A model generated the notes under the pieces. It made no database searches and was not told where the DNA came from. It worked only from the letters and a program-made list of their open reading frames with translations. The position numbers and the translations under genes were made by a program. 44,713 nucleotides of DNA from assembly GCA_002167435.2 (NCBI GenBank), contig NHBR02000133.1:1-44713 (forward strand). Direction: 5' to 3'. Source of the DNA: Allomuricauda sp. TMED12 (GTDB taxonomy: Bacteria > Bacteroidota > Bacteroidia > Flavobacteriales > Flavobacteriaceae). Each line of letters opens with the position of its first letter. Position 1 is the first letter of the stretch. This document shows positions 8,786-17,291 of this stretch, piece after piece.

Positions 8786-10813
8786 TTAATTATTGGTCTC
8801 CACAAGTCCTGCTCGTTCTAACAAGGCATCAATATTCGGCTCCGCTCCTCTAAAGCGTTTGTACAGTTCCATCGGGTTTTCGGTGCCACCTTTGGATAGC
8901 ACATGCTCCTTAAATTTGTCGGCAACCATTTTACTGAAAATTCCATTTTCCTTGAAATGGGCAAAGGCATCTGCATCCAAAACTTCGGCCCATTTATAAC
9001 TGTAGTATCCGGAAGAATACCCACCTTGAAAAATATGGGCGAAAGATGTGCTCATACAAGTTTCTGGTGTTTCTGGGAATAGATTGGTACTCTCAAAAGC
9101 CTTGGCCTCATAGGATTTTACATCTTTAATGTTCGATGGGTCTTTGCCATGCCAAGCCATGTCCAATAGTCCAAAACTTAATTGGCGGACAGTGGCCATA
9201 CCTTCTTGAAAAGTAGCGGACTCTTTGATTTTTTCTACTAATTCCATAGGAATCAACTCGCTAGTTTCGTAATGATGGGCAAAAAGTTCCAAGGCCTCTT
9301 TTTCGTAGCACCAGTTTTCCATTACTTGACTTGGAAGCTCCACAAAATCCCAATATACAGAGGTGCCAGATAAACTTGGGTAAGTAGTGTTGGCCAACAT
9401 CCCGTGCAAGGCGTGCCCAAATTCGTGGAATAGGGTGGTTACCTCGTTAAACGTTAATAAGGATGGTTTTGAGCTGGTGGGTTTTGTAAAATTGCACACA
9501 TTGGAAATATGGGGTCTACTGTTTTTTCCACCCAAGGTGTATTGTGGCTTGAAGGAGGTCATCCAAGCACCGCCACGTTTTCCGGGTCTTGGGTGGAAGT
9601 CGGCATAAAACAGGGAAATAAAATCGCCATTTTCATATACCTCAAAGGTTTTAACCTCATCGTGATACTTTTCCACATTGTCGACTTCTTTAAAAGTAAG
9701 CCCAAAGAGCTTTTCTGCAACTTTGAAAACTCCGTTTATTACATTTTCAAGTTTGAAGTAGGGCTTCAACTTTTCATCGTCCAAATTGAATAGCTTTTGC
9801 TTCAATTTTTCAGAATAATAGGCACTGTCCCATTTCTCCAAGTGATCAATCCCGTCGAGTTCTTTGGCAAAGCTTTCCAGTTCCGCAAACTCTCTTTCCG
9901 CAGCCGGTTTTGCTTTTTCCAAAAGTTCGTTTAAAAAGTCCAATACTTTTTCTGGAGTTTCGGCCATACGTTCTTCGAGTACAAAATGTGCATGCGTCTT
10001 ATAACCCAAAAGATTGGCTCGTTCAAAGCGAAGATTTACAATGCGTTTTACATTTTCTTGGTTGTCCAACTCATCATTGTGGAATCCCTTGCTGCTAAAC
10101 GCCAAGGAAAGTTCTTTGCGCAATTCCCTGTTCTGCGCATATTTCATAAAAGGAATATAACTCGGGTAATCCAAAGTAATCAACCAGCCTTCCTTACCTT
10201 TGGATTCGGCCAATTGGGCTGCAGCTTCTTTAGCTCCTTCGGGAAGACCTTCTATGTCTTTTTCGTCCGATAGCAACATTTCATATTTGTTGGTTTCGGC
10301 CAGAACATTTTCTCCAAATGTCAATTTTAATTTCGACAGCTCTGCATCTATTTCACGAAGACGTTTTTTGTCCTTTTCATTAAGATTGGCCCCGTTTCTG
10401 CTAAAGTTCTTGTATTTCTTTTCCAGAAGGGTCCGCTGTTCTTTTGTTAGATCCAATGAATCTCGTTGTTCATAAACAGTTTTGATGCGTCCAAAAAGCT
10501 CTTCGTTTAAAGTGATGTCATTGCTGAACTCCGACAATAAGGGGGATACTTCTTGGGCGATTTTCTGAATTTCCTCATTGGTTTCTGCAGAATTCAAGTT
10601 GAAAAACACACTGGAGATACGGTCCAATTGCTGGCCGGAAAAATCCAAGGCTTCCAACGTATTTTTAAAAGTCGGTGGCTCTGGGTTATCCACAATAGCA
10701 TCGATTTCCTTTTTGGTGTCCTCGATAGCCTGAAGAAAGGCAGGCTTAAAATGTTCGTTCTTTATTTTTGAAAATGGAGCTTGGTTAAAAGGCTCCAATA
10801 ATGGATTGTTCAT
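8786..10813 (-). CDS. M3 family zinc oligopeptidase (Dcp/OpdA-like)
   Basis: This 675-residue metallopeptidase has a zinc site at HEFGH (His463, Glu464, His467), with a likely third ligand Glu492 in FVELPSQ. The length matches peptidyl-dipeptidase Dcp and oligopeptidase A (about 680). No signal peptide is visible, so it is probably a cytoplasmic enzyme that trims short peptides. The ATG at 10813 gives MNNPLLEPFN, a typical family start; a TTG at 10858 would run into the upstream gene. It is 11 nt downstream of the EF-hand membrane gene and appears to be last in an operon with purK and purE. I cannot separate Dcp from OpdA specificity by eye. Confidence 0.92.
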   Translation of the reverse strand: MNNPLLEPFNQAPFSKIKNEHFKPAFLQAIEDTKKEIDAIVDNPEPPTFKNTLEALDFSGQQLDRISSVFFNLNSAETNEEIQKIAQEVSPLLSEFSNDITLNEELFGRIKTVYEQRDSLDLTKEQRTLLEKKYKNFSRNGANLNEKDKKRLREIDAELSKLKLTFGENVLAETNKYEMLLSDEKDIEGLPEGAKEAAAQLAESKGKEGWLITLDYPSYIPFMKYAQNRELRKELSLAFSSKGFHNDELDNQENVKRIVNLRFERANLLGYKTHAHFVLEERMAETPEKVLDFLNELLEKAKPAAEREFAELESFAKELDGIDHLEKWDSAYYSEKLKQKLFNLDDEKLKPYFKLENVINGVFKVAEKLFGLTFKEVDNVEKYHDEVKTFEVYENGDFISLFYADFHPRPGKRGGAWMTSFKPQYTLGGKNSRPHISNVCNFTKPTSSKPSLLTFNEVTTLFHEFGHALHGMLANTTYPSLSGTSVYWDFVELPSQVMENWCYEKEALELFAHHYETSELIPMELVEKIKESATFQEGMATVRQLSFGLLDMAWHGKDPSNIKDVKSYEAKAFESTNLFPETPETCMSTSFAHIFQGGYSSGYYSYKWAEVLDADAFAHFKENGIFSKMVADKFKEHVLSKGGTENPMELYKRFRGAEPNIDALLERAGLVETNN

Positions 10814-10824
10814 AATTGTTACTT

Positions 10825-11211
10825 CTATTCTTTGTTTTTTAACCGAATCACAGCCCAATCGCTTAACAAATAGGCAAAACCAATAATAGAAGAAAACCCT
10901 GCTATGGTTAAAGCTGCATAGTTTCTCTCCTTTGCGCTGCCTGTCATTTTGTTCATGGCAGCAATGGCCTCATCAGAATATTCGTTAAGATCTACAAAAC
11001 CGTTTCCGTTTAAGTCATATTTGCTGGCATAGTCCGAAATGAATTGCCAACGAATTTCAATAAAAATTAAAAGGGCAACATAAATGGTAAACACCAAAAG
11101 ACCACTTTTCCAGAGTCCTTTTAGATAGGGATTGCCCACTTTTTTAAGTGTGAAACCAAAAAAGGCAATGGCACAAATGCCCAACAATATGCCAATTTGA
11201 TTGTAATTCAT
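10825..11211 (-). CDS. Small membrane protein with one EF-hand
   Basis: This 128-residue protein has about three hydrophobic segments (residues 6-21, 36-53 and 103-120). Between the second and third is a perfect EF-hand loop at Asp66-Glu77 (DLNGNGFVDLNE), with ligands at loop positions 1, 3, 5, 9 and 12, Gly at 6 and Val at 8. It would bind calcium on one face of the membrane. I do not recognise the family. The ATG at 11211 (MNYNQIG) is chosen over a TTG two codons upstream. The gene sits 18 nt after purE and 11 nt before the M3 peptidase gene, so it is co-transcribed with purine genes although no metabolic link is obvious. Confidence 0.75.
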   Translation of the reverse strand: MNYNQIGILLGICAIAFFGFTLKKVGNPYLKGLWKSGLLVFTIYVALLIFIEIRWQFISDYASKYDLNGNGFVDLNEYSDEAIAAMNKMTGSAKERNYAALTIAGFSSIIGFAYLLSDWAVIRLKNKE

Positions 11212-11229
11212 AATCAAACAAGAATTTTT

Positions 11230-11721
11230 CTAAAAGCTTTTCTTTACCTCTTCAGCTCCTTTGATGACTTTTTCCTTAAGCCCTTCTTTATAGGAAATGA
11301 TGTTGTCCATAATCTCACGATTGGAGCTTCCTATTATTTGTGCAGCGAGTATACCTGCATTTTTTGCACCGTTCAAAGCTACGGTAGCTACGGGAACTCC
11401 ACCGGGCATTTGTAAAATGGACAATACTGAATCCCAACCATCAATGGAATTGCTGCTTTTAACAGGAACTCCGATAACGGGCAGAGGAGATAGCGATGCC
11501 ACCATGCCTGGCAAATGTGCTGCGCCACCTGCTCCTGCAATAATTGCGGAATAGCCATTGGTGTGGGCGCTCTTGCTAAAGCTGAACAATTTTTCAGGTG
11601 TTCTGTGGGCTGAAACAATATCCACGTCCACGTCGACTCCCAATTCTTTCAATATATCAATGGCGTCTTGCATTATAGGAAGGTCGCTAGTGCTTCCCAT
11701 GATTACGGCTACTTTGCTCAT
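11230..11721 (-). CDS. purE: N5-carboxyaminoimidazole ribonucleotide mutase
   Basis: This 163-residue class I PurE interconverts N5-CAIR and CAIR in purine synthesis. Visible motifs are GSTSDLPIM at the phosphate site, the catalytic-region SAHRTPEK and the AGAGGAAHLPG loop. The presence of purK 3 nt upstream on the same strand agrees with the two-enzyme PurK/PurE route. Homologues act as cytoplasmic octamers. Confidence 0.97.
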   Translation of the reverse strand: MSKVAVIMGSTSDLPIMQDAIDILKELGVDVDVDIVSAHRTPEKLFSFSKSAHTNGYSAIIAGAGGAAHLPGMVASLSPLPVIGVPVKSSNSIDGWDSVLSILQMPGGVPVATVALNGAKNAGILAAQIIGSSNREIMDNIISYKEGLKEKVIKGAEEVKKSF

Positions 11722-11724
11722 ATT

Positions 11725-12879
11725 TTATTTGCTTATCACTTTAATGGTTTCTTTTACCTGCTGTGCCACTTCTCTGGCCCTGTCCATATTTTCGTCAACA
11801 ATGGTTACATGGCCCATTTTTCGGAAAGGTCTTGTTTGTTTTTTACCGTAAATGTGCGGGGTAACCCCATCCATTCCCAGTATTATTTCCATATTTTCAT
11901 AAACTACCTCTCCAGTATGGCCTTCGGCACCCACCAAGTTAACCATAATTCCAGCTACTTTGCTATCGGTTTTGCCAAGGGGCAAGCCTAAAATGGCACG
12001 GATATGTTGTTCAAACTGGTTGGTGTAGGCTGCTTCAATACTGTAATGTCCACTGTTGTGTGGTCTAGGGGCAGATTCGTTCACCAAAATTTGGTCATCT
12101 TTGGTCTGGAACATTTCTACGGCCAGTAATCCTACATGCTTCATGTGTTCTGAAACTTTCAAGGCAATTTCCTGGGCCTTTTTGGCCACGGCATCATCAA
12201 TTCTTGCGGGACAGATTACATATTCTACCTGATTGGCCTCCGGATGGAACTCCATCTCCACCACAGGATATGTTTTTACTTCGCCTTTGGTGTTCCTGGC
12301 TACAACTACGGCCAATTCGTTTTTAAAATCAATCATTTTTTCCGCAATGCACTCCACGTTGGGCAAGTCTTTGAGGTCCTCTATGTTTCGGACCACCTTA
12401 ACACCTTGTCCATCGTAGCCAAATTGGGCGCTCTTCCAAACAAAAGGCAGTGAAAGCCCTCCGTTACTTATACTATCTTTAATTTCGGAAGTATAGGCAA
12501 ATCGTGTAAATGGAGCCGTTGGAATATCGTGGTCGGTATAAAATAATTTCTGGACCCCTTTATTTTGAATAGTTCGCAAAGTTTTGGTTGAGGGGTGTAC
12601 ATGAACTCCCTCATGTTCCAATTTTTCAAGGGCATCCACGTTCACATTTTCAATTTCAATAGTGAGAACGTCCACATCTTTTCCGAAATTATAAACGGTA
12701 TCAAAATCCATTAAACTACCTTGAACAAACTCGTTGCATGCTATTTTACAAGGAGCTTCTTCCGAAGCATCCAACACCTTGGTTTGGATATCCCATTTTC
12801 TGGTTTCATAAAGCATCATTTTGCCTAACTGACCACCACCTAAAATTCCTAATTTAAAGTCGGAAGAGAAAAATTGCAT
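11725..12879 (-). CDS. purK: 5-(carboxyamino)imidazole ribonucleotide synthase
   Basis: This ATP-grasp enzyme carboxylates AIR to N5-CAIR using ATP and bicarbonate. It starts at the ATG at 12879, giving 384 residues with GILGGGQLGKMM near the N-terminus, IQNKGVQK and FVWKSAQFGYDGQGV in the ATP-grasp core, and NESAPRPHNSGHYSIEA near residue 270. The frame is open to a TTG at 13011, but that extension is not PurK-like and crosses the divergent HPRT start, so it is rejected. It is the first gene of an apparent operon purK-purE-EF-hand protein-M3 peptidase. Confidence 0.96.
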   Translation of the reverse strand: MQFFSSDFKLGILGGGQLGKMMLYETRKWDIQTKVLDASEEAPCKIACNEFVQGSLMDFDTVYNFGKDVDVLTIEIENVNVDALEKLEHEGVHVHPSTKTLRTIQNKGVQKLFYTDHDIPTAPFTRFAYTSEIKDSISNGGLSLPFVWKSAQFGYDGQGVKVVRNIEDLKDLPNVECIAEKMIDFKNELAVVVARNTKGEVKTYPVVEMEFHPEANQVEYVICPARIDDAVAKKAQEIALKVSEHMKHVGLLAVEMFQTKDDQILVNESAPRPHNSGHYSIEAAYTNQFEQHIRAILGLPLGKTDSKVAGIMVNLVGAEGHTGEVVYENMEIILGMDGVTPHIYGKKQTRPFRKMGHVTIVDENMDRAREVAQQVKETIKVISK

Positions 12880-12901
12880 TGATTTGTAAATTGAATGTGA
12901 G

Positions 12902-12909
12902 CAAAAATA
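12902..12909 (-). promoter_or_regulatory. Putative -7 promoter element of purK
   Basis: The minus strand reads TATTTTTG, matching TAnnTTTG, 22 nt before the purK ATG at 12879. No good -33 TTTG is seen at 19 nt. It supports the chosen purK start. Confidence 0.5.
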
Positions 12910-12963
12910 CGTGAAATCCACGAGGCTATAAAAGATGTGAGGGCTTAGCAGCTTTAAAAATAT

Positions 12964-12971
12964 TATCTTTG
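12964..12971 (+). promoter_or_regulatory. Putative -7 promoter element of the HPRT-adenylate kinase gene
   Basis: It reads TATCTTTG, an exact TAnnTTTG match, in the short divergent space with purK. It lies 16 nt before the TTG at 12988 and 25 nt before the TTG at 12997. The second distance leaves more room for a leader, slightly favouring that start. Confidence 0.5.
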
Positions 12972-12996
12972 CCAACCTGACCATAACTTGAACACA

Positions 12997-14103
12997 TTGA
13001 TTAAGCTGCACGACAAGATTTTTAAACCATATTTAAAGGAAGAGGAAATCCTTGCGGCCATAGATAAAATGGCCAGGGAGATTGCTGAGGATTACAAGGA
13101 TGAAACGCCCTTGTTTGTAGGTGTGCTCAATGGTGCTTTTATGTTCGTGGCGGATTTTTTAAAAGCATACCAGCATCCGTGTGAGGTTTCTTTTGTGAGG
13201 TTGAGCTCTTATCAAGGTTTGACTTCAACAGGTATTGTTGAGACGCTTTTGGATGTACCTGAAGATATCGAGGGCAAGAGTGTCATTATTTTGGAAGATG
13301 TTGTGGATACAGGTCGTACCTTGAAGCAGTTGGTGCATTTATTCTCCAATACTAATGTAAAAGAATTTAAGATCGGAACACTTTTTTATAAATCCGATGT
13401 GTACAACGGAGAATATCCCATTGATTATGTAGGTCTGGAGATTCCCGACCATTTTATTGTGGGTTATGGGCTGGATTATAACGAGCTCGGCCGAAATCTT
13501 AGAGAAGTTTACGAATTAAATCAAACAGATATGATCAACCTAGTGCTTTTTGGAAAGCCAGGAGCAGGAAAAGGTACCCAAGCAGGGTTCCTAAAGGAAA
13601 AGTATAATTTAAAACACATTTCCACGGGAGATGTTTTCCGCTACAACATTAAAAATGAAACCGAGCTTGGAAACTTGGCCAAATCCTATATTGATAAAGG
13701 TGATTTGGTGCCCGATGAGGTGACCATCCACATGCTGAAGGCTGAAGTGGAAAAAAATCCAGATGCAGCAGGATTCATTTTTGATGGATTTCCAAGAACT
13801 GCAGCACAAGCTGAAGCATTGGACAATTTCTTGGAATCCAAGGATATGAAGATAAATGCTACCATTGCCCTTGAAGCTGAAGATGATATTTTAGTGGCCC
13901 GTCTATTGGAAAGAGGTAAAAGTAGTGGTCGTTCCGATGATCAAGATGAAAGCAAGATCCGTAATCGTTTTGATGAATACAATCAAAAGACCGCTCCGTT
14001 GAAGGCTTACTACGAAAAGCAAGACAAATTCCATTCTGTAAATGGAATAGGGGAGATTGAAGAGATTACCGAGCGTTTGAGCAAGGTAATTGACGCTCTA
14101 TAA
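12997..14103 (+). CDS. Fused hypoxanthine phosphoribosyltransferase-adenylate kinase
   Basis: One unbroken frame encodes two enzymes. The first ~175 residues are a purine phosphoribosyltransferase with the PRPP motif EDVVDTGRT and FVGVLNGAFMF, ending in GYGLDYNELGRNLREVY. After a short linker, MINLVLFGKPGAGKGTQ begins a complete adenylate kinase with STGDVFR, FDGFPRT and RLLERG. The AMP/ATP lid is the short kind, without the zinc-type insertion. The protein would salvage hypoxanthine or guanine to a nucleotide and equilibrate ATP/AMP/ADP in the cytosol. The start must be TTG: at 12997 it gives MIKLHDK, matching HPRT relatives from memory; TTG at 12988 is the alternative and adds three residues. 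obgE follows after 34 nt. Confidence 0.93.
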   Translation: MIKLHDKIFKPYLKEEEILAAIDKMAREIAEDYKDETPLFVGVLNGAFMFVADFLKAYQHPCEVSFVRLSSYQGLTSTGIVETLLDVPEDIEGKSVIILEDVVDTGRTLKQLVHLFSNTNVKEFKIGTLFYKSDVYNGEYPIDYVGLEIPDHFIVGYGLDYNELGRNLREVYELNQTDMINLVLFGKPGAGKGTQAGFLKEKYNLKHISTGDVFRYNIKNETELGNLAKSYIDKGDLVPDEVTIHMLKAEVEKNPDAAGFIFDGFPRTAAQAEALDNFLESKDMKINATIALEAEDDILVARLLERGKSSGRSDDQDESKIRNRFDEYNQKTAPLKAYYEKQDKFHSVNGIGEIEEITERLSKVIDAL

Positions 14104-14137
14104 TCTATTCTCAATACATACTTTTTTAAATTAGAAT

Positions 14138-15139
14138 ATGACCGAGGGAAATTTTGTCGATTATGTAAAGGTGCACATTTCTTCTGGAAACGGAGGTAAA
14201 GGGTCTGCGCATTTACGTCGCGAGAAATATGTGGCCAAAGGTGGCCCTGATGGTGGTGATGGTGGTCGAGGAGGTCATGTTATTGTGAAGGGGAACAAAA
14301 ATTTATGGACGCTAGTCCATTTCAAATTTAAAAAGCACTTTAAAGCCGGTCACGGAGAGCACGGAAGTAAAAGCCGTAGCACAGGGGCCGATGGCGAAGA
14401 TGTTTATATGGAAGTGCCATTAGGTACTGTGATAAGAGATACCGAAACCAATGAGATACTTTTTGAAATCACTGAAGATGGTGAAGAAAAAATTGTACTG
14501 GAAGGTGGAATGGGAGGTCTTGGAAACTGGCATTTTAAAAGTTCCACGAACCAAACCCCAAGGTATGCACAACCGGGAATAAAGGGGCAAGAGGGAGACC
14601 TAACCTTGGAACTTAAGGTTTTGGCCGATGTTGGCCTTGTAGGTTTTCCAAATGCAGGAAAATCCACTTTACTTTCGGTAATGACCTCGGCTAAGCCAAA
14701 AATTGCCAATTATGAGTTTACTACCCTAAAGCCCAATTTGGGCATAGTGGAATATCGAGACTTTCAAAGTTTTGTAATGGCCGATATTCCCGGAATTATT
14801 GAGGGTGCTGCGGAAGGTAAGGGTCTGGGGCATTATTTTCTACGTCACATAGAACGAAATGCTACACTCTTATTTTTGATTCCCGCCGATAGTAAGGATA
14901 TCAGTCAGGAATACCAAATCCTGTTGGATGAGCTGAGACGATACAACCCAGAGCTGTTGGACAAGGCGAGACTTGTAGCTATCTCTAAATGTGATATGTT
15001 GGACCAAGAGCTTATAGATGAAATGGATGCGGATATGAAAGAGGATTTCAAGGATGTTCCTTATACCTTTATATCATCAGTGAGCGGTTTGGGTATCCAG
15101 CAACTTAAGGATAGACTTTGGCAGTTGTTGAACGAATAA
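14138..15139 (+). CDS. obgE: GTPase ObgE (CgtA)
   Basis: This 333-residue Obg-family GTPase acts in late 50S subunit assembly and growth control. The N-terminal Gly-rich OBG domain covers about residues 1-160 ([28 protein letters not shown]). The G domain has G1 [10 protein letters not shown] near 170, switch TTLKPNLG, G3 DIPGIIEGA, and SKCD as a variant of the NKxD motif. It lacks the extra C-terminal OCT domain of Bacillus Obg. It lies 34 nt after the HPRT-adenylate kinase gene and is likely co-transcribed with it. Confidence 0.96.
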   Translation: MTEGNFVDYVKVHISSGNGGKGSAHLRREKYVAKGGPDGGDGGRGGHVIVKGNKNLWTLVHFKFKKHFKAGHGEHGSKSRSTGADGEDVYMEVPLGTVIRDTETNEILFEITEDGEEKIVLEGGMGGLGNWHFKSSTNQTPRYAQPGIKGQEGDLTLELKVLADVGLVGFPNAGKSTLLSVMTSAKPKIANYEFTTLKPNLGIVEYRDFQSFVMADIPGIIEGAAEGKGLGHYFLRHIERNATLLFLIPADSKDISQEYQILLDELRRYNPELLDKARLVAISKCDMLDQELIDEMDADMKEDFKDVPYTFISSVSGLGIQQLKDRLWQLLNE

Positions 15140-15203
15140 TGGGTATTCTTCTGCCCACATAATCAATATATTGATTAAATTTAGGTGAACCCAAATATCA
15201 ATC

Positions 15204-15728
15204 ATGCGCTATTTACTTTCCATAGTGTTGGTTTTTACCCTAACGTCTTGTAGTTCCGTCAAGGTAAATTATGACTACGATAAGGCAGTGGACTTTTCAA
15301 ATTATTCTACCTACAATTATTACTCGGACATGCAATCTGGATTAAACCAATTGGATGAAAGACGTTTGTTGCGTGCCCTGGATTCTACTTTAAAATCTCG
15401 TGGGTACCGATTAACCGAAGAACCGGAACTCTTTATCAATATTATGAGTAATGAGTACAGAAGTGCTCCAAGAAATAACGTTGGTGTTGGTATTGGGGGC
15501 GGTGGACGTAATGTTGGTGGTGGTATATCCGTAGGATTGCCCTTAGGCGGTTCCAACTTGCAGCGCAGTATCCAGTTTGATTTGGTGGATGCGCAACGGG
15601 ATGCCCTTGTTTGGAAGGCTGTTGCCGAAAGTGGGTTGAGGGACAATGCATCTCCAAGTGTTCGGGAGGATAAGCTCAGGGCGATAGTGAAAAAGGTGTT
15701 CTCCAAATTCCCTCCGAAAGTAAAATAG
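15204..15728 (+). CDS. DUF4136 lipoprotein
   Basis: This 174-residue protein has a lipoprotein signal (lipobox LTSC, Cys16). The mature part starts VKVNYDYDKAVDFSNY and includes a Gly-rich turn region (GVGIGGGGRNVGGGISVG) followed by QRSIQFDLVDA and LVWKAVAESG, the usual DUF4136 pattern. Members are outer-membrane-anchored periplasmic proteins of unknown function. It follows obgE by 64 nt on the same strand; a TAAATTTA box at 15176-15183 could give it its own promoter. Confidence 0.85.
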   Translation: MRYLLSIVLVFTLTSCSSVKVNYDYDKAVDFSNYSTYNYYSDMQSGLNQLDERRLLRALDSTLKSRGYRLTEEPELFINIMSNEYRSAPRNNVGVGIGGGGRNVGGGISVGLPLGGSNLQRSIQFDLVDAQRDALVWKAVAESGLRDNASPSVREDKLRAIVKKVFSKFPPKVK

Positions 15729-15882
15729 TATTCAAAACCAACTTGTTACGTCATTTTTCGCGCTAAAACACGATGGCTTTACCGTTCGGTGAGGCAAAAT
15801 TACCATTTGTCATAAATCACTTCATAAGATAAGCGTTGCCCACTACTTTAGCTTCAGAAATAAAATCTAAAACCGAACAATC

Positions 15883-15936
15883 ATGATAGCGTTAGCAAAA
15901 TTGGTCATATCACTTTTAGTAAGTATTATTTTATAA
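15883..15936 (+). CDS. Possible 17-residue hydrophobic micropeptide
   Basis: ATG to TAA encodes MIALAKLVISLLVSIIL, almost wholly hydrophobic with one Lys. It lies 30 nt before a 69-residue membrane protein gene on the same strand, in a 238-bp spacer. It could be a membrane micropeptide or a leader peptide, or it could be chance. No toxin-antitoxin RNA pairing was seen. Confidence 0.25.
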   Translation: MIALAKLVISLLVSIIL

Positions 15937-15966
15937 TCCGCTAAAGCGGTCACAAAATTCATCAAT

Positions 15967-16176
15967 ATGAGAAAACTTAAAACAAGTCAAAAAGTAGTTT
16001 TTGCCGCGGGTGTCGTTGGCGTACTAATAGGAATTTTTGGTAGGTTCAATGCTTGGGAATATGCGTCTTATTTTGCATTTTTCTATTCTGGATCCACCAT
16101 GATGTGGATTGCTTTTTTACCACAGAAGAAATCGTGCCGTAATCCTTTTAAAAGAAAGTCAGTACAAAAATCTTAG
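15967..16176 (+). CDS. Small two-helix membrane protein
   Basis: This 69-residue protein has a basic N-terminus (MRKLKTSQK), two hydrophobic segments (about 10-24 and 32-52) and a basic tail (KKSCRNPFKRKSVQKS). It is probably an inner-membrane hairpin with both ends inside. I do not recognise a family. It precedes the histidine kinase gene by 44 nt and could be co-transcribed with the two-component pair, though that is only positional. Confidence 0.55.
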   Translation: MRKLKTSQKVVFAAGVVGVLIGIFGRFNAWEYASYFAFFYSGSTMMWIAFLPQKKSCRNPFKRKSVQKS

Positions 16177-16220
16177 TATAGTTCATCCCCAAATAAGTTT
16201 AATGTAAATTTAGGCAGTTC

Positions 16221-17291
16221 ATGCTCAACCGAATGGAGTTAAGTACAAGGAAAAGAAATATTGCGTTTTGGGTGCTTCAATTACTAGGCTGGGTTTTTAT
16301 TAACTCCATAGGAGCTTTAATCCCCCAAAACATAAGTTTCGAGATGATCATATTTTCGATTATCGTTGGGACTTTTATTGGGGTGTTTTCAACCTCTATT
16401 TTACGTTGGTACCTAAAAAGAAATGTTCATTTTGATTCCTTTGGAGGCAGAGAGATCATTAAAATTATTTTGTCCACACTAGTGGCCTCTGCAATATTTG
16501 GACTTTTAAATATCTTTTTTGGATACATCTATATCGAATTTGGTCCCGAACTTACAGAGACAGAAATTCATATGTTCGAAGGCTATGACAAAATCATGGT
16601 CCAAGTACTTAATTCGGTCTTTTTGGTCGGGGCCTGGACGATTACCTATTTGGTCATTAAACTGCTTTTGAAACTGAATCAGAACAGAATAGAAAGACTG
16701 GAACTGAACACTAGCTTGAAACAAGCTCAATTGAATACATTAAAGGGACAGATAAACCCACATTTTATGTTCAATAGCCTTAACAATATTCGTGGACTAA
16801 TGCTGGAAGATGTGGATAAATCGAGAGAGATGCTCACCAAACTCTCCGAAATTATTAGATATTCCCTGACCAAAAACAACATCAACGACATTCCGGTTCG
16901 CGAAGAACTGGAAGTGGTTGATAACTATATCGACTTATCAAAGATTCAATTTGAAGATCGTTTGGAGTTTGTAAAACAAGTGGAGGAGGATACATTGGAT
17001 TTAAGAATTCCACCTATGATTATCCAATTACTAATCGAAAACGCCTCTAAACACGGTATTTCCAATCTTAAAAATGGAGGACGGATTCTTTTGGCCATCT
17101 TCAAAAAAGGTGATGATCTTTATATTGAAGTTAAGAATACCGGAAAGTTGAAGATTTCCGAGGATTCCACGCAGCTAGGATTAAAAAATATTGAACAAAG
17201 GCTGAAATTGTTGTATGCAGACCGTGCATCTTTTAAATTGGAGGAAATATCCGATGAGGTGATGGCACAAATAAAAATTCCTTTGGCATGA
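16221..17291 (+). CDS. LytS/YehU-type sensor histidine kinase
   Basis: This 356-residue inner-membrane kinase has four hydrophobic segments in the first ~150 residues and a short coiled-coil stretch. The His_kinase domain (PF06580) follows, with the phospho-acceptor His181 in INPHFMFNSLNNI. The ATPase part has N-box LLIENASKHG and GLKNIEQRLKLLY. It would phosphorylate the LytTR response regulator, whose ATG overlaps its stop in ATGA. No extracellular sensor domain is visible; the signal may be membrane-borne. The start could also be the ATG four codons later. Confidence 0.93.
   Translation: MLNRMELSTRKRNIAFWVLQLLGWVFINSIGALIPQNISFEMIIFSIIVGTFIGVFSTSILRWYLKRNVHFDSFGGREIIKIILSTLVASAIFGLLNIFFGYIYIEFGPELTETEIHMFEGYDKIMVQVLNSVFLVGAWTITYLVIKLLLKLNQNRIERLELNTSLKQAQLNTLKGQINPHFMFNSLNNIRGLMLEDVDKSREMLTKLSEIIRYSLTKNNINDIPVREELEVVDNYIDLSKIQFEDRLEFVKQVEEDTLDLRIPPMIIQLLIENASKHGISNLKNGGRILLAIFKKGDDLYIEVKNTGKLKISEDSTQLGLKNIEQRLKLLYADRASFKLEEISDEVMAQIKIPLA

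Noticed and set aside
12880..13011. 44-residue extension of purK from a TTG
   Set aside because: Crosses the divergent HPRT start and the -7 box; ATG at 12879 gives the normal PurK length.
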